Assembly (NCBI RefSeq): GCF_900186615.1
Contig: NZ_LT896588.1
Span: 3,126,471-3,190,470, forward strand
Origin: Parabacteroides bouchesdurhonensis
Lineage (GTDB): Bacteria; Bacteroidota; Bacteroidia; Bacteroidales; Tannerellaceae
Direction: 5' to 3'
DNA length: 64,000 bases
Shown here: positions 55,181 through 63,668 of the stretch, one piece after another
Layout: every line of letters starts with the position of its first letter
Position numbering within the stretch: the stretch's first letter is position 1
The notes under the pieces: model-generated
The model's database searches: none
The model's input: the letters and a program-made list of their open reading frames with translations, nothing else
Told to the model about the DNA's origin: nothing
Program-made: the position numbers and the translations under genes

Positions 55181-55456
55181 TTACGCCTCCTGTGCTTCCG
55201 ATACTTCATCTTTTTCTGCAAGTATCTGTAAAGCACGTTCAAAAATTAATGTATCATCTAAAACAACCAAACCACCATCAGGTCCCGGTTCTATATGTAT
55301 TCCACAGCTTCTACCATCTTTAAAATTGTGTCCGCCAAAATAATTACGAACTGTTTCAACCGATATACCCAATTCATCTGCGATACGGTGGGTACTGCCG
55401 TCAGGCAAGCTATCTTTAATTCTACGCAATTCGTTAAATGTGATCGTTTTTGTCAT
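55181..55456 (-). CDS. Small helix-turn-helix DNA-binding protein
   Basis: A 91-residue protein with a predicted helix-turn-helix at about residues 22-41 (THRIADELGISVETVRNYFG), a central glycine-rich segment (HIEPGPDGGLVVLDD) and an acidic C-terminus. I do not recognise a named family; similar small HTH proteins occur across Bacteroidales. It is a single gene with its own terminator. A 12-bp imperfect inverted repeat lies just upstream (55481-55526), which may be an autoregulatory site. Confidence 0.75.
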   Translation of the reverse strand: MTKTITFNELRRIKDSLPDGSTHRIADELGISVETVRNYFGGHNFKDGRSCGIHIEPGPDGGLVVLDDTLIFERALQILAEKDEVSEAQEA

Positions 55457-55480
55457 GGCTTCATTATTTTGAGGTTAAAC

Positions 55481-55526
55481 TTCTGTTTATTTAATGCCAC
55501 TAACTTAGCAATTATAAATAACAGAA
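55481..55526. promoter_or_regulatory. Inverted repeat upstream of the small HTH gene
   Basis: TTCTGTTTATTTA (55481-55493) and TAAATAACAGAA (55515-55526) are complementary except for one missing base, separated by 21 nt. The position 25 bp upstream of the ATG suits an operator, but the AT-rich sequence weakens the case. Confidence 0.4.
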
Positions 55527-55591
55527 ACAAATTATTTCTATGAAATAAGTTTGTAACATATATGCTTTACGACATATATATCAAAAGGTTC

Positions 55592-56284
55592 TTATCTTAA
55601 AAAAGAGACTAACGGTCGATTGAATATCAATAGTACTATAACTGTTAACCACACGGCATACACAATCAGATTTTTCCGTTTTTCAGAATAAATAGAAGAA
55701 GGTGGCATCTCTCCTGTTCCATTAATAAAACAGGGACGGATATATAAGTATAACTTATAGGTAAAATATCCGAATATAATTCCTGAAATGGCTCCGGGTA
55801 TTATATCCGTGATAAAATGTACTCCAAGATAAATACGGGAATAAGCGGTTAACGTAGCCCAAAGAAATATCGTCCACGTAAAGAGTTTATGCCTAAATAA
55901 CAAGGTCATTAAAGTTGCAAAACCAAATGCGTTAGCTGCATGACTGGAAATAAAACCATATTTGCCTCCATGATAGCCAAATACCGTTTTAACCTGATTC
56001 ATGAAATCCGGATGGTGCGTAGGGCGAAAGCGCATAAATACCGGTTTACAGAAATGAGATGCAAATTGGTCACAAAGTGTTATCACTAATACGATAGCCA
56101 TAAGAATAAGTAACCATTCTCTCCAGTTCTTTTTATAAATCAATACACAGAGTATAAAAAAGGCTAATGGCAGCCATACAGCTTTTCCTGAATATAACCA
56201 CATAAAATGATCCAGAAAATCTGTATGAATGCCATTAAGCATAAAGAACGCATCACGTTCATAAACCAATAATTTTTCTACCAT
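55592..56284 (-). CDS. Integral membrane PAP2 family phosphatase
   Basis: A 230-residue inner-membrane phosphatase with about six hydrophobic segments. The PAP2 motifs are KPVFMRFRP (motif 1), ISSHAANAFG (motif 2) and SRIYLGVHFITD (motif 3), including both catalytic His residues. Relatives dephosphorylate undecaprenyl pyrophosphate, lipid A or phosphatidylglycerol phosphate; which applies is not decided. The ATG at 56284 lies 3 bp after the batE stop, so it is the last gene of the Bat operon. The codon before it is TTG. Confidence 0.9.
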   Translation of the reverse strand: MVEKLLVYERDAFFMLNGIHTDFLDHFMWLYSGKAVWLPLAFFILCVLIYKKNWREWLLILMAIVLVITLCDQFASHFCKPVFMRFRPTHHPDFMNQVKTVFGYHGGKYGFISSHAANAFGFATLMTLLFRHKLFTWTIFLWATLTAYSRIYLGVHFITDIIPGAISGIIFGYFTYKLYLYIRPCFINGTGEMPPSSIYSEKRKNLIVYAVWLTVIVLLIFNRPLVSFLR

Positions 56285-56287
56285 CAA

Positions 56288-57061
56288 TCAGATTTTTTCG
56301 ATGTCTTTGCTAGGCATCCAACCAATGTTTCCGTCTTCAAGCTCTATTTCGCTCCAATCGCCCAGCGTACTTTTAACAGACACTTTCGTTCCTTCATGAA
56401 GAATAAACAAATCTGTTCCACTTGCGTCAGGAGAGCTTTTAACCGTTACTGTCGGAGTGAAAACAATGGCATGCTTACGATTGACAAGTTCGTCTTTTTG
56501 ATTCTTCGCAAAGATATTCGCAAAGATCACCATAACCAACAATACAAGTCCCAGATAAAATCCTACTTTCTTCAAACGTATCCATCTGGAGAAGAAGAAC
56601 AGGATGACACATCCGATAAAAAAGATAAAGCAGACTATTCCTATACGAGCCCACGAATCCGCTGCCGCCGTATTCTGGATAGTATCAAACCAATCCGTCA
56701 AGAAAAAGTTTTCTACCGGTTCTATCTTATCTACAGATTTCTGACGAGCCAGTTGTAAATTGAATCGGGCATCTGTATCCCCCGGATCTAGAACTAAAGC
56801 ACGTTCATAGTTCAATATGGCCGGAGCTATCTTGCCGGCTTTATAATAAGCATTACCCAGATTATAAAAAATCTCGGCAGATTCTCCGTTACTTTTCAGG
56901 ATATTTTCATATAAATCGATAGCCTTATTATAATCTTCCTTTGTATAAGCCTCTTCGGCCTCTTTAATAGCAGTAGTTTGAGCAAATGCCGTACTCCATG
57001 CAAAACACTGAATCAATAATAAGAAAAACAATATTTTCTTCATATTTCCTATAGCCTTCAT
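56288..57061 (-). CDS. batE: BatE: TPR protein with C-terminal SH3-like domain
   Basis: A 257-residue exported protein with a signal peptide (MKKILFFLLLIQCFAWSTAFA), TPR units (AYTKEDYNKAIDLYENIL; IFYNLGNAYYKAGKIAPAIL), two membrane segments (IGIVCFIFFIGCVILFFFS; FYLGLVLLVMVIFANIF) and a bacterial SH3-type domain (VTVKSSPDASGTDLFILHEG). This layout is BatE of the Bacteroides aerotolerance operon. The start at 57061 is 4 bp beyond the batD stop; ATG 57043 is an alternative. Confidence 0.88.
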   Translation of the reverse strand: MKAIGNMKKILFFLLLIQCFAWSTAFAQTTAIKEAEEAYTKEDYNKAIDLYENILKSNGESAEIFYNLGNAYYKAGKIAPAILNYERALVLDPGDTDARFNLQLARQKSVDKIEPVENFFLTDWFDTIQNTAAADSWARIGIVCFIFFIGCVILFFFSRWIRLKKVGFYLGLVLLVMVIFANIFAKNQKDELVNRKHAIVFTPTVTVKSSPDASGTDLFILHEGTKVSVKSTLGDWSEIELEDGNIGWMPSKDIEKI

Positions 57062-57065
57062 CGTC

Positions 57066-58904
57066 TTATTTTTTAATTGTATTCTCCATTTTGCCAATGG
57101 CATCTACCGTTAAATCATATAATTTATCCATAGCATCCGAAGCTTGAGACGGTGCATAGCGAGCAAACTCACAGGTGTTCAGAATATCCATAAATTCATT
57201 TATCAAAGCTTCGTCAACTCCATATTTTGTAAGTTCAGCCTCTACATTATCCTTACTCAAATTAGCCTGCGGTATATTCAGCTTATCACTCAGGTATCCC
57301 CATAATGCACGAAGAACTTCATCATAAAACTCTTCTTTTTTATTTTCTTTCATCAGTTTACCCGCAATCTTCAAACGCCTTACGGCCATCTTATTTGCCT
57401 TCTTGGTTCTAACCAACGCAATGTTTGAATTTTCTTTTACCTGTTTACGATAAATGAAGAAGAAAACAATAAACAAAATAGCAGGAACCAGATAGCACAT
57501 AAAATACATAACAGAACCAAAGAATATATCATTGGTTGAAGTAAACGATATATCTTTCGTCTTCAAATAACGAATATCTTTTCCTAAATACTTTACGCTC
57601 TCTTTATTACTAAAGGAAGACATAACCGGAGCATTACCCTCTCCATCTTTACCCTTTTCAACATGAAGTTTGTATGGTTCACCCGTCAATGTTTTATAAG
57701 AATCACTCTTTACATCAAAGTAAGAAAAGGAAATAGCCGGTATTTCAAAATCACCTGCATAACGAGGAATAGCCATATATTCTATCGTCTTACTGCCGGT
57801 TACGCCTGCTGCCGTTGTTTTGAAATCTGTTTCTACCTTCGGATCATAAATGTCGAAATCGTTAGGGAAAACGACTTCCGGATTCTTAATCAATTTAATA
57901 TTACCCGTACCGGTAATCTTTACTTTGACTGTAACCGCTTCATTTGTTTTTACATTATCGGAGCTAATGCTTGACGTCATTGCAAAGTGTCCTACAGCAC
58001 CCGAAAAAGAAGCAGGCTTTCCAAATGGCAACGGTTTTACATTGATTGTAACCGGAGATGTAACAAGTGTTTTAGTGACATCCTGGTATGAATCAAAGAA
58101 ATCATCAAATATACTGCGTACCTTCTGCGGGGTGGCTATACGAATGGCAACATCAAACTTACCGGATTCTATTGTAATATTTCCCGAACGTTGTGGATAC
58201 AAAACCGTTTGTTTTAGCACCACTGTAAAATAATTACGACCGTTATAATGCTCCTGCGACCATTGTTTTTGATCGGGCAGTTCTACCTCCTGAGCCAGGA
58301 ATCCTTCAAATTCCGGGAATTTCGGCGGAGCATTAAAGGTACAAGGACGAGCAGCATATAATTTAAATGTAACCAGGAAACCTTCTTGTTCATATACATT
58401 ACGGTTAGATACATCCATTCTTACAAAGTAGTCATCTTTCCCGATACTTGCAGATGCCGAGCCGCTATTGCCTTCACCTCCATTGTTGCTATTAGTGGAT
58501 TTATCCGGAGGAAGGACTTTTACGACAAGGCCGTTTGATGTATAATTAGCACCTTTCACTTTAATACTGGCTGGAGCAATGTTGAAAGTTCCCTCTTTCT
58601 TCGGCATCAATATATATGTATAAGTAACTGTCGTTTCACTGGAACTCTTACCGTTTACCCAATTGCTACTATAAGACACAGACTGTGATGGCCCCATCAG
58701 CACATCAAAATCCGGTATTTCCTGCAGACGAAGCTCCTTGCCTTCTGCATTTAAAGTATAAGTCAGGCGAAACTGCTGTCCCATAACAACAGCATCCGGT
58801 GCGGAAGCTTTAAATACTACATCATCAGCTTTAATTGATGCACCTGCCGTTAATATTAGTAAGAATAAGAAAACTAATTTCCTCATTATGACTATATTTT
58901 TCAT
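57066..58904 (-). CDS. batD: BatD: large membrane-anchored protein of the aerotolerance operon
   Basis: An approximately 612-residue protein with a signal peptide (MRKLVFLFLLILTAGASIKA), long Ig-like beta domains (GQQFRLTYTLNAEG, PGSQSVSYSSNW-type segments), one membrane segment near residue 455 (VMYFMCYLVPAILFIVFFFI) and a cytoplasmic helical tail. It is typical of BatD/BatF oxygen tolerance proteins. Possible starts are 58913 (overlapping the batC stop), 58904 and 58886; translational coupling favours the first two, the signal peptide the last. Confidence 0.88.
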   Translation of the reverse strand: MKNIVIMRKLVFLFLLILTAGASIKADDVVFKASAPDAVVMGQQFRLTYTLNAEGKELRLQEIPDFDVLMGPSQSVSYSSNWVNGKSSSETTVTYTYILMPKKEGTFNIAPASIKVKGANYTSNGLVVKVLPPDKSTNSNNGGEGNSGSASASIGKDDYFVRMDVSNRNVYEQEGFLVTFKLYAARPCTFNAPPKFPEFEGFLAQEVELPDQKQWSQEHYNGRNYFTVVLKQTVLYPQRSGNITIESGKFDVAIRIATPQKVRSIFDDFFDSYQDVTKTLVTSPVTINVKPLPFGKPASFSGAVGHFAMTSSISSDNVKTNEAVTVKVKITGTGNIKLIKNPEVVFPNDFDIYDPKVETDFKTTAAGVTGSKTIEYMAIPRYAGDFEIPAISFSYFDVKSDSYKTLTGEPYKLHVEKGKDGEGNAPVMSSFSNKESVKYLGKDIRYLKTKDISFTSTNDIFFGSVMYFMCYLVPAILFIVFFFIYRKQVKENSNIALVRTKKANKMAVRRLKIAGKLMKENKKEEFYDEVLRALWGYLSDKLNIPQANLSKDNVEAELTKYGVDEALINEFMDILNTCEFARYAPSQASDAMDKLYDLTVDAIGKMENTIKK

Positions 58905-58906
58905 TA

Positions 58907-59656
58907 TTACCATTCTTTATCTGTTTTACGACGTTGCTGTTGCTGCATCTGGGCTTTTTTTACTTTCTCTTGCGTATCCTTTTCATCTTGCAAAAAGGCA
59001 TCAAGCATTTGCTGGGCATTATCTTTGCTCATTTGCTCATTCTGCTGCTGTTGATCTTGCGTCTTATCCTGCTTGTTATCATCAGGCTGTTGCTGTTGTT
59101 GTTGCTGCTGATCATCTTTCTGATCCTGGTTCTCCTGTTTATCCTGATTTTGCTGATCCTGGCTTTGATCATTATTCTGTTGATCTTGCAACAATTTCTG
59201 AGCTAACGCCAGATTGTAACGTGTTTCATCATCTTTCGGATTTAAACGAAGAGACTGTTTATAGGCATCCACACTTTTAGCATACTCTTTATTCTGCATA
59301 AAGATGTTTCCTATATTATGGTAAAGTTCAGCCAAACGCGTTTTACCTTCCGGAGTTTCTATCATTTTCTCACCTTGTCCGGCTATCAATTGATATTGCT
59401 CTGCCGCTTCCGGAAATTTCTTTTGTTTATAGAGAGCATTACCTAAATTAAAAGTGCCTTCCGTTGAACGGGGATTTACCTCCAAACTCTTCCTGTAAGC
59501 AATTTCCGCTTCCGTATATTTTTCATTCTGGTAGAGTTTATTTCCCTCACGTACGTTTTTACGTTCAGCCTTTTGGGCAAATACTGTTCCGGTACAGAAC
59601 AGAAACGCCGATATACATATTATAGATTTTTGCATACGTTTCATCGTCTTATCCAT
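58907..59656 (-). CDS. batC: BatC: TPR protein with Gln/Asp-rich tail
   Basis: A 249-residue exported protein: signal peptide (KSIICISAFLFCTGTVFAQ), three TPR-like units (GNKLYQNEKYTEAEIAYRKS; STEGTFNLGNALYKQKKFPE; YHNIGNIFMQNKEYAKSVDA) and then about 65 residues dominated by Gln, Asp, Asn and Lys, including a run of eight Gln. The tail is low complexity and probably disordered. It lies 1 bp after batB and meets the batD start. Confidence 0.88.
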   Translation of the reverse strand: MDKTMKRMQKSIICISAFLFCTGTVFAQKAERKNVREGNKLYQNEKYTEAEIAYRKSLEVNPRSTEGTFNLGNALYKQKKFPEAAEQYQLIAGQGEKMIETPEGKTRLAELYHNIGNIFMQNKEYAKSVDAYKQSLRLNPKDDETRYNLALAQKLLQDQQNNDQSQDQQNQDKQENQDQKDDQQQQQQQQPDDNKQDKTQDQQQQNEQMSKDNAQQMLDAFLQDEKDTQEKVKKAQMQQQQRRKTDKEW

Positions 59657-59657
59657 A

Positions 59658-60677
59658 TTAAGAGAATAGTTTTACTTTTCTGAATATACGATTCTTACGA
59701 TCCAGAGTCATAAAATCAGCAATCAACAGGAATAAAGCAATCCATGCCAATACCTGAAACTGTTCATCGTACTCGGAATAGACTTTACTGTCTAATTCAG
59801 ATTTATTCATCTTTTCAATCTCTTTTTCCAATGCTTTTAAAGCCGAATTCGTATTATCAGCCCGTGCATACATGCCATTTCCCGCAGCGGCAATCTCCTG
59901 ACACATTTGTTCGTTCAATTTTGTGATAACTACATTGCCGTCTTTATCTTTCATATAATTATTACTTCCCGGAACAGGTATCGGAGCACCTTTAGGCTCT
60001 CCCATTCCGATAATATTTACATGAATGCCTTTTTCGGCCGCCGCTTTGGCAGCACCCACTGCATCATCTTCATGGTTCTCGCCATCCGTAATCAGTACAA
60101 TCGCCTTATCCGATGCTTCGTTCGGAGTAAACGAGCGGGCAGCCAGATTGATAGCGGCGCCAATTGCCGTACCTTGTGTAGAGACCATTGACGGATTTAT
60201 AGACGACAAGAACATCTTGGCCGAAATATAATCGGATGTAATAGGTAGCTGCGTAAATGCGTCACCGGCAAAAACTATCAGCCCTACTTTATCATTCGTA
60301 AAACCATCTGTTAATTTAGACAACATCTGCTTGGCCTTATCCAAACGGCTCGGGGTCACATCTTCTGCCAGCATAGAATTTGACACATCGAGGCAAACCA
60401 TGATCTCCACCCCTTGACGCTTTACCGTTTCCAGTTTAGAACCAAACTGAGGCCCTGCAATAACAAAGATAACCAATGTAATGGCCCCGAACAACAGCCA
60501 GAATTTAAGATGCTGGCGTTTGAGTGACACCTCAGGCATCAACTCGGCCAACAATTTAGGGTTACCATATTTCTTAATTGCTTTCTTCTTCAAAACCAAG
60601 GCATATACATAGAATACCACTAAAACTGGCAAAATAAAAAGCAAGTATAAAAAGTCCGGATGTGCAAAACGAAACAT
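59658..60677 (-). CDS. batB: BatB: von Willebrand factor type A protein
   Basis: A 339-residue membrane protein with an N-terminal pair of hydrophobic segments (FLYLLFILPVLVVFYVYALVL; FWLLFGAITLVIFVIAGPQF), a VWA domain with MIDAS motif CLDVSNSMLA (about 93-102) and later TQGTAIGAA and LITDGENH, and a C-terminal membrane segment. VWA domains bind metal-dependent protein partners; with MoxR they form chaperone-like systems. It follows batA by 13 bp. Confidence 0.92.
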   Translation of the reverse strand: MFRFAHPDFLYLLFILPVLVVFYVYALVLKKKAIKKYGNPKLLAELMPEVSLKRQHLKFWLLFGAITLVIFVIAGPQFGSKLETVKRQGVEIMVCLDVSNSMLAEDVTPSRLDKAKQMLSKLTDGFTNDKVGLIVFAGDAFTQLPITSDYISAKMFLSSINPSMVSTQGTAIGAAINLAARSFTPNEASDKAIVLITDGENHEDDAVGAAKAAAEKGIHVNIIGMGEPKGAPIPVPGSNNYMKDKDGNVVITKLNEQMCQEIAAAGNGMYARADNTNSALKALEKEIEKMNKSELDSKVYSEYDEQFQVLAWIALFLLIADFMTLDRKNRIFRKVKLFS

Positions 60678-60690
60678 AAGCCTTCTTTAT

Positions 60691-61677
60691 TTACGGTATA
60701 TTTCTCAACAATGTATTTCTCAACAAGATTTCCACCAGTAACAATGCAAATACAAGTAAAGCCCAGTTTTTATATTCTTCCTGTTTTTTACTGTACTCCT
60801 GTACACTGATTTTAGTCTTCTCCATCTTATCAATTTCCGAATATATTTCCTTCAAACTGGCATTGTCAGTAGCACGGAAATACTGTCCGCCGGTAGTCGA
60901 AGAGATCTGTTTCAGAGTAGCTTCGTCTATTTCAACCGGTATATTTTGGTATTGAACGCCAAATGCCGTCTGGAACGGATACGGCGCCATTCCTTTTGTC
61001 CCTACACCGATTGTATAAACACGAACACCGAATGTCTTGGCAATTTCCGCTGCCGTAACCGGAGCAATCTCACCTGCATTATTAGAGCCGTCGGTCAGTA
61101 ATATAATTACTTTCGATTTAGCCTGGCTGTCTTTAATACGGCTTACCGCGTTAGCCAAACCTAAACCGATAGCTGTTCCGTCCTGGATCATCCCGCTTTG
61201 TATATCTTTAAACAGATTCAATAAAACCGTATGATCCGTCGTTAACGGACATTGTGTAAAGCTCTCAGCCGAGAAAACTACCAGGCCAATATTATCATTC
61301 GGACGTCCGTTAATAAAAGAAGCCGCAACATCTTTGGCTGCTTCCAAACGGTTCGGTTTCAAATCCTGAGCCAACATACTGCCTGAAATATCTATTGCCA
61401 GCATAATATCGATACCTTCTTTAGACGAATTCTGCCAGCTATTCGTAGATTGGGGACGCGCCAAAACGATAATAAGTAAAACAATGGCGGCCATTCTCAG
61501 AATAAAAGGTACATGACGCAGATACACTTTCCATGAAGTTGCTCCCGGAGCACTAAATGCTTCCGAAGAAGAAACCTGCAAGCTGGCCTGGCTTTTGCGT
61601 AATTTGTAGATATACCACCCTATCAGCGGGATTAGTAATAACAACAAATACAGATATATAGGATTTGCAAATATCAT
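60691..61677 (-). CDS. batA: BatA: von Willebrand factor type A protein
   Basis: A 328-residue paralogue of BatB with the same membrane-VWA-membrane layout. MIDAS residues are seen in AIDISGSMLA (about 94-103), DGTAIGLGLA and LLTDGSNN. An N-terminal hydrophobic hairpin and a C-terminal segment (WALLVFALLLVEILL) anchor it with the VWA domain in the periplasm. It starts 1 bp from the preceding gene's stop, in a tightly packed operon. Confidence 0.92.
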   Translation of the reverse strand: MIFANPIYLYLLLLLIPLIGWYIYKLRKSQASLQVSSSEAFSAPGATSWKVYLRHVPFILRMAAIVLLIIVLARPQSTNSWQNSSKEGIDIMLAIDISGSMLAQDLKPNRLEAAKDVAASFINGRPNDNIGLVVFSAESFTQCPLTTDHTVLLNLFKDIQSGMIQDGTAIGLGLANAVSRIKDSQAKSKVIILLTDGSNNAGEIAPVTAAEIAKTFGVRVYTIGVGTKGMAPYPFQTAFGVQYQNIPVEIDEATLKQISSTTGGQYFRATDNASLKEIYSEIDKMEKTKISVQEYSKKQEEYKNWALLVFALLLVEILLRNTLLRNIP

Positions 61678-61678
61678 T

Positions 61679-62683
61679 TTATTCTTTAATTATATTTGAA
61701 TCATTCTTTTCTTCCGTTTTCTTCTCCTCCGTAGCCGTTTCAGGAGTTGCCTCCTCTTCCACCCGCGTTGTCTGATTTACAAACAGGTAAGCATTTGTCA
61801 TACTCAGGTCATTTTCATCAGGCAGCGGATTCATCTTGGCAAACTTCACAAAATCAGACAACTGTAAGATCTGTTTCAAGCTGTTATATACCGGAACTGC
61901 GTCTGCTTCTTTTTGAAGTATATCCAATATCTCGGCAGATGTCATTTCCATGGCATTAACGCCAAAACGTTCTACGATGTATTTACGCAACGTATCCGTT
62001 ATTAATGTATAATACTCTTTACTACGTCCCTGTTGCCATAATTTCTGTTGCTTGATCTCATTCAGTTCCTTCAAGGCCTGTTCATGAGGCGGAAGTTTCG
62101 GTTCCGGTTTCTTGAAAGGAATCAACGACTTCTTGCTGCGCAAACGTTTAATAATATAAGCGATTACACATATCAGGAATAAAGCAAGCAGCACTCCATA
62201 AATAATAGGATAATAATCAGCCAATACAAACGGAGGTTTCCAAACATCCTTTATATCGTTAAATTCTTCGGGCTTATCCGCATTCACCGGGATTGTTGAC
62301 ACCTTCAATGCCACTTGGTTTGAATAAACAGTATCCAAACCGTCAACAACCTTTAAAGGAGGCAACAGATATAAAGAAGAATCGAACGAAGTAATCAATA
62401 TATCCTGCTTTATCAGCAAACGATTATTTTCTATAACAGTAGAATCGGGCTTTGAGAGACTCAACACTTCCACTCCGGCCATTAACGTATCGCTAGGAAT
62501 AACGATTTGCACCGGACGATCCTTATCGCTCGTTACGGTCAAATGAAGCGCAGTCTGTTCTCCAATCAATATGGCAGCCGAATCGATAGAAACATCTATC
62601 AATGTTTTCTGCGCATAAGCCTTTCCTCCTATCAGTGATGTCGCCAGGAAAAGAAACAGTATGCTTTTCTTTATTAATTTCAT
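61679..62683 (-). CDS. Bat operon membrane protein (BatD-like N-terminus, DUF4381-like)
   Basis: A 334-residue protein with a signal peptide (KKSILFLFLATSLIGGKAYA), a periplasmic beta-rich domain to about residue 150, one membrane segment (YYPIIYGVLLALFLICVIAYII, about 158-179) and a cytoplasmic helical domain containing LKELNEIKQQKLWQQGRSKEYY. The C-terminus is acidic and Glu/Thr-rich. Its shape resembles BatD and DUF4381 proteins found between DUF58 and batA genes. Function unknown; operon membership suggests a MoxR-VWA complex partner. Confidence 0.82.
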   Translation of the reverse strand: MKLIKKSILFLFLATSLIGGKAYAQKTLIDVSIDSAAILIGEQTALHLTVTSDKDRPVQIVIPSDTLMAGVEVLSLSKPDSTVIENNRLLIKQDILITSFDSSLYLLPPLKVVDGLDTVYSNQVALKVSTIPVNADKPEEFNDIKDVWKPPFVLADYYPIIYGVLLALFLICVIAYIIKRLRSKKSLIPFKKPEPKLPPHEQALKELNEIKQQKLWQQGRSKEYYTLITDTLRKYIVERFGVNAMEMTSAEILDILQKEADAVPVYNSLKQILQLSDFVKFAKMNPLPDENDLSMTNAYLFVNQTTRVEEEATPETATEEKKTEEKNDSNIIKE

Positions 62684-62692
62684 TTGTTTGCT

Positions 62693-63562
62693 TTAGTTAC
62701 GTTTGTCAAAAAGAGCAATCAATGCTTTCACATAATCATCTTCCGTACGAATGGAAACAGAATCTACACGGCACTTTTTAAATGAATCACTCATTTCAGC
62801 CTGTCTGCTGTCCCACCATTCTTTATAGGTTTCGCGTACCCGGGAAGAAGAACTGTCAATCCATTGTTCCAGTCCCGTTTCGGCATCTTTAATCTTCATC
62901 AGTCCTACCGAAGGAAGTTCCGTTTCACGGCGGTCGTATACCTGGATGGCAACAACATCATGCTTTCTATTGGCAATTGTAAGTGCATCCTTAAAACTTC
63001 CTTTATTAATAAAATCGGAAATAAGGAAAGCCGTGCAACGCTTTTTTATCGCATTTGTCAAATATTTAAGTACCTGGCTGATATCGGTCTTTGTATCTTC
63101 CGGATGAAAGTCTATCAACTCACGAATAATGTAGAGAATATGTTTCTTTCCTTTCTGGGGAGGGATAAACTTCTCTATTTTATCGGAAAAGAACACAACC
63201 CCGATTTTATCATTATTCTGTATGGCAGAAAAAGCCAATGTTGCAGCTATCTCTGTAATGATTTCCTTTTTCATCACATTCACAGAACCAAAGTCCCGGC
63301 TTCCGGATACGTCTATCATCAACATCACCGTCAGCTCCCGTTCTTCTTCAAATACTTTGACATACGGACGAACATATCGTGCGGTAACGTTCCAGTCTAT
63401 ATCACGGATATCATCACCATATTGATATTCGCGAACCTCACTGAATGCCATACCACGACCTTTAAATGCCGAGTGATATTGGCCGGCAAAGATATTACGC
63501 GACAAACCACGGGTTTTTATCTCTATCCGGCGAACCTTCTTTAATAGTTCACTTGTTTCCAT
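62693..63562 (-). CDS. DUF58 domain protein of the MoxR-Bat operon
   Basis: A 289-residue cytoplasmic protein. The DUF58 signature GRGMAFSEVREYQYGDDIRDIDW (abbreviated, about 35-57) and a VWA-like metal site MIDVSGSRDFG (about 82-92) are clear. These proteins are almost always encoded beside moxR ATPases. It starts 106 bp after moxR; that gap holds a 22-bp-pitch palindrome array. Confidence 0.92.
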   Translation of the reverse strand: METSELLKKVRRIEIKTRGLSRNIFAGQYHSAFKGRGMAFSEVREYQYGDDIRDIDWNVTARYVRPYVKVFEEERELTVMLMIDVSGSRDFGSVNVMKKEIITEIAATLAFSAIQNNDKIGVVFFSDKIEKFIPPQKGKKHILYIIRELIDFHPEDTKTDISQVLKYLTNAIKKRCTAFLISDFINKGSFKDALTIANRKHDVVAIQVYDRRETELPSVGLMKIKDAETGLEQWIDSSSSRVRETYKEWWDSRQAEMSDSFKKCRVDSVSIRTEDDYVKALIALFDKRN

Positions 63563-63597
63563 TGTTTCATTTCCTTTAATTATTAGACTGCATTTTT

Positions 63598-63659
63598 AAT
63601 TCCTTTCGGAAGGAATTGAAATTTCTCCCGGAAGAAACCAAAATTCCTTCCGGATGGGA
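63598..63659. repeat. Three-unit 22-bp-pitch palindrome array, TTCCTT..AAGGAA type
   Basis: Units start at 63600, 63622 and 63644: TTCCTT-tcgg-AAGGAA, TTTCTC-ccgg-AAGAAA and TTCCTT-ccgg-ATGGGA, separated by 6-bp spacers TTGAAA and CCAAAA. The first is a perfect palindrome extending to AATTCCTT/AAGGAATT (63598-63617); the others are imperfect. The sequence differs from the GATCAC arrays but the 6-4-6 form and 22-bp pitch are identical. Confidence 0.75.
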
Positions 63660-63668
63660 CACTATTAA

